Assembly (NCBI GenBank): GCA_043789035.1
Contig: JAYWIG010000291.1
Location: 1 to 8,331, forward strand
DNA: 8,331 nt
DNA from: JAYWIG01 sp043789035
GTDB lineage: Bacteria > Pseudomonadota > Gammaproteobacteria > Burkholderiales > Burkholderiaceae_E
Direction of reading: 5' to 3'
Shown: one piece after another, positions 5,987-8,331 of the stretch
How positions within the stretch are numbered: position 1 is the first letter of the stretch
Layout of the letters: every line of letters begins with the position of its first letter
Notes under the pieces: generated by a model
What the model was told of the DNA's origin: nothing
Databases searched by the model: none
Seen by the model: only the letters and a program-made list of their open reading frames with translations
Program-made: the position numbers and the translations under genes

Positions 5987-7018
5987 TTAGATCAAAGCTT
6001 GTGCGAATTCCTCGGCGCTAAACGATTCCAAATCGTCAACCCCTTCACCAACGCCAATAAAATACACAGGTATTGGCTTGGCGCGATTTAGGTGTGCTAG
6101 CGCAAGCAAAGCGCCCCCTTTCGCAGTTCCATCGAGTTTGGTAACGATTAAACCGGTTAAATCAATCGATTCGTGGAAGGCTTTGACTTGGGCCAGCATG
6201 TTTTGACCAGTGTTGCCATCGAGCACTAAAAGGCGTTCGTGGGGGAACTGCTCTGGGGCACCCGCAGGAGTTGCTTTACCAAGCACTCTGCGAATCTTTT
6301 TGAGCTCTCCCATCAGATGCATTTGCGTCGGCAGTCGGCCAGCCGTGTCGATCATCACCACGTCAATTTTGCGTGCAATACCGGCACTTACAGCATCAAA
6401 AGCGACTGCAGCTGGGTCGCCGCCGTCTTGGGCGATCACTTGTACGTTATTTCGCTCGCCCCATTGCGCTAGTTGTTCACGTGCGGCTGCTCGAAAGGTA
6501 TCGCCAGCAGCCAAAAGTACGGATTTTTGATGGCTTTGAAGGTGCTTGGTGAGTTTGCCAATTGACGTTGTTTTGCCTGCACCGTTCACCCCGGCGATCA
6601 TCATCACTAGCGGTGAGGCCCTGTCGATATCCATGGGCGCTTCGAAGGGCTTGAGCGTTGAACAGACTATTTTTCGCAGTAAAACACGTACCTCATCAGG
6701 GGTTTGCGCTTTCTGCGCTTTAACTTGTGCTTTGAGTTCTAACAAAAGAGCTGTGGTCGCCTCGTAACCCGCGTCGCTCAGCAGTAGCGCGTCTTCCAAC
6801 TCTTCTAAAAGCTGGTCATCGATTTTCGCGCGGCTAAAAATTCCGGTAATGTTGCTACTGGTTTTGCTTAGGCCGCCTTTGAGCTTTGCCATCCAACCAG
6901 CGCGCTTGGGCGCTGCTGTGACTTCCGGTACTACAGCCACTGTAGCAGTCGATGCTATTTGCTCAACCGGTGGTTTGTCAGGCGGGGCAGTTTTGTTTCG
7001 ACGAAGAAACCCGAACAT
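5987..7018 (-). CDS. ftsY: Signal recognition particle receptor FtsY
   Basis: A 343-residue SRP-family GTPase. It docks the SRP (Ffh plus 4.5S RNA) carrying ribosomes at the inner membrane so that membrane proteins reach SecYEG. The N-terminus, MFGFLRRNK, and a short acidic-poor A region (about 1-40) are followed by the helical N domain (about 43-125). The GTPase motifs are all present: GVNGAGKTT (143-151, P-loop), DTFRAAAREQL (173-183), DTAGR (224-228), TKLDG (293-297) and the closing GVGEGVDDL (322-330). The A region is much shorter than in E. coli FtsY, as is common outside the enterics. The start matches the family N-terminus, though no good Shine-Dalgarno sequence precedes it. It is divergent from the M16 peptidase. 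In gammaproteobacteria ftsE and ftsX follow; here they do not. Confidence 0.97.
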   Translation of the reverse strand: MFGFLRRNKTAPPDKPPVEQIASTATVAVVPEVTAAPKRAGWMAKLKGGLSKTSSNITGIFSRAKIDDQLLEELEDALLLSDAGYEATTALLLELKAQVKAQKAQTPDEVRVLLRKIVCSTLKPFEAPMDIDRASPLVMMIAGVNGAGKTTSIGKLTKHLQSHQKSVLLAAGDTFRAAAREQLAQWGERNNVQVIAQDGGDPAAVAFDAVSAGIARKIDVVMIDTAGRLPTQMHLMGELKKIRRVLGKATPAGAPEQFPHERLLVLDGNTGQNMLAQVKAFHESIDLTGLIVTKLDGTAKGGALLALAHLNRAKPIPVYFIGVGEGVDDLESFSAEEFAQALI

Positions 7019-7053
7019 AGATGGCAGCTTGCTTAAAAAGTTTGGAAGAGAGG

Positions 7054-7081
7054 TTGAGAGTCTTAAATTTATGGGCTTAAT
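7054..7081 (+). promoter_or_regulatory. Candidate promoter for the M16 peptidase
   Basis: TTGAGA (7054-7059, five of six bases of the -35 consensus) is followed after 16 bases by CTTAAT (7076-7081, four of six of the -10 consensus). Transcription would begin near 7088, inside the tandem repeat and about 75 bases before the ATG. This is a visual match only. Confidence 0.3.
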
Positions 7082-7106
7082 TATGGGCTCAAATGTGGGC
7101 TTTATA
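7071..7106. repeat. Three tandem 12-bp repeats between ftsY and the M16 peptidase
   Basis: The copies are ATGGGCTTAATT (7071-7082), ATGGGCTCAAAT (7083-7094) and GTGGGCTTTATA (7095-7106). The TGGGCT core is kept in the first two copies and as GTGGGCT in the third, and the AT-rich ends vary. The array fills the middle of the 145-bp divergent region and overlaps the candidate peptidase promoter. The unit is a multiple of three and lies in frame with the peptidase, but there is no evidence that it is translated. A phased protein-binding site or simple slippage repeat are both possible. Confidence 0.6.
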
Positions 7107-7163
7107 GGCCTCTCGCAACCTGTGCACGTTACACTAAGCCTTATTTTAGCCCTACAAGAAGTT

Positions 7164-8331
7164 ATGCCTCATACACATACTCGCAGTTTTTCGATCCGCC
7201 TTAAGTCTGCCTTTGGCATGCTACTTTTTAGCCTGACGACACTGACCTCAGCTCAAACCACGTCGGCAAAAGTCGTCGAACATACTTTAGCCAATGGCCT
7301 GAAGATATTGGTTGCCGAAGACAAACGAGCCCCAACGGTTGCCCACATGGTTTGGTACAAAGCGGGTTCAATTGACGAGGTAAATGGCAAAACAGGTGTT
7401 GCTCACGTGCTTGAACATATGATGTTCAAGGGTACCAAGACCATACCTACCGGTGAGTTTTCCAAGCGCGTCGCGGCGATGGGTGGACGTGAAAACGCCT
7501 TCACCTCAAAAGATTACACGGGTTATTTTCAACAAATTCCGAAAGAACGGCTCGCCGAGGTGATGGCTCTAGAGGCCGATCGCATGAGCAATCTGGTGCT
7601 GTCGAAAGAAGAGTTTGAGAAAGAAATTAAAGTAGTAATGGAGGAGCGCAGGTTGCGCACCGAAGATCAGGCTACCTCTTTAGTGTACGAACAATTACTG
7701 GCCACTGCTTACACGGCACACCCCTATCGAGCACCGATAGTGGGTTGGATGAATGATTTGGAAGCAATGACTTTTGAGGATGCTCGCGATTGGTATAACG
7801 CTTGGTACACACCGTCGAACGCCATATTGATTGTTGCTGGCGATGTTGATGCGCAAGAAGTCATTCGTTTGGCCGAACTGACTTATGGCAAAAATATTTC
7901 CAAGCCTGTGCCAACGCGTAAACCTCAAATCGAACCTGAGCAGCGTGGCGAAAAACGTGGATTCGTGAAAGCACCGGCTGAAAATGCCTATCTGGTGATG
8001 GGGTACAAAGTGCCAAAGCTGATTGATGTCGAAAAGGATCGCGAGGCTTACGCGCTCGAAATACTTTCTGCGGTACTCGATTTAGATGAGAATGGGCGCT
8101 TTACGAAAAATATCGTTCGAGGATCACGTGTGGCTAATCGGGCTGGCGCAGGGTACGACATGACATCGCGCGGCCCGTCATTATTTATTTTGGATGGCAC
8201 GCCTGCCGCGGGTAAGACAACCCAAGAGGTAGAAGCAGCAGTATTGGCAGAAGTGCGAAAAATCGCGAAAGAAGGTGTTAGTGAGCAAGAATTGAAGCGC
8301 GTGAAAACTCAGTACATAGCTTCAACCGTGT
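7164..8331 (+). CDS. Secreted M16-family zinc peptidase, C-terminus cut by window edge
   Basis: There are 389 codons in the window without a stop; family members of this kind have about 440-460, so the gene runs on past the edge. A Sec signal peptide is clear: a basic n-region to Lys14, a hydrophobic core AFGMLLFSLTTLT (16-28) and likely cleavage after TSA at residue 30, placing the enzyme in the periplasm. The inverted zinc motif HVLEH (81-85) gives His81, Glu84 (catalytic base) and His85. Glu161 in KVVMEERR is the third zinc ligand at the usual distance, with Glu154 supporting it. This is therefore the active type of M16 subunit; in many betaproteobacteria an inactive partner gene follows, which would lie outside the window. 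The ATG is chosen because it gives a proper signal peptide. The frame stays open upstream (ATG at 7071), and the GAAG before the chosen start is very close, so the start is not certain. Confidence 0.92.
   Translation, partial: MPHTHTRSFSIRLKSAFGMLLFSLTTLTSAQTTSAKVVEHTLANGLKILVAEDKRAPTVAHMVWYKAGSIDEVNGKTGVAHVLEHMMFKGTKTIPTGEFSKRVAAMGGRENAFTSKDYTGYFQQIPKERLAEVMALEADRMSNLVLSKEEFEKEIKVVMEERRLRTEDQATSLVYEQLLATAYTAHPYRAPIVGWMNDLEAMTFEDARDWYNAWYTPSNAILIVAGDVDAQEVIRLAELTYGKNISKPVPTRKPQIEPEQRGEKRGFVKAPAENAYLVMGYKVPKLIDVEKDREAYALEILSAVLDLDENGRFTKNIVRGSRVANRAGAGYDMTSRGPSLFILDGTPAAGKTTQEVEAAVLAEVRKIAKEGVSEQELKRVKTQYIASTV

Noticed and set aside
7122..7163. GTG at 7122 or ATG at 7071 as the start of the M16 peptidase
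   Set aside because: Either would put 14 to 31 extra residues before an already complete signal peptide, and neither has a well-placed ribosome binding site.

Overview
The window looks like chromosomal DNA of a proteobacterium, most likely a betaproteobacterium of the Burkholderiales type. The reasons are a sigma-32 factor with an intact RpoH box, a proteobacterial FtsY lying head-to-head with a periplasmic M16 peptidase, and a glutathione-type gentisate pathway. This placement rests on recognising families by eye, not on a search. I see no rRNA, tRNA, CRISPR array, insertion sequence or phage gene.

Layout. On the minus strand at the left, rpoH (1538-2434) is followed 58 bases downstream by a large FAD-dependent dehydrogenase of unknown function (1-1479, C-terminus cut by the window edge). 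A 225-bp divergent region (2435-2659) carries a perfect CIRCE operator on the rpoH side and a set of GTAAC repeats with a palindrome on the other. Reading right from it is a two-gene gentisate unit: gentisate 1,2-dioxygenase (2660-3727) and a zeta-class glutathione transferase that is probably maleylpyruvate isomerase (3746-4381). This unit runs, with only 6 bases between stop codons, into a convergent gene for a Tat-exported, probably lipid-anchored vanadium-haloperoxidase-like protein (4388-5833, minus). Upstream of that on the same strand is ftsY (5987-7018) with its own likely terminator. A 145-bp divergent region with a three-copy 12-bp tandem repeat separates ftsY from a secreted M16 zinc peptidase (7164 to the right edge, plus strand, C-terminus cut off).

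How it fits together. Three housekeeping themes (heat-shock sigma factor, membrane-protein targeting, periplasmic proteolysis) are interleaved with accessory metabolism. In gammaproteobacteria ftsY, ftsE, ftsX and rpoH form one cluster. Here ftsY and rpoH lie on the same strand but ftsEX is absent, and the space holds the gentisate pair and the haloperoxidase-like gene. The gentisate pair converts gentisate to maleylpyruvate and then fumarylpyruvate; the expected hydrolase for the last step is not in the window. The most informative regulatory signal is the CIRCE element at rpoH, which predicts that the HrcA repressor controls the sigma-32 gene. I did not find a clearly novel multi-gene system; the points of interest are regulatory sites and one unusual exported enzyme.
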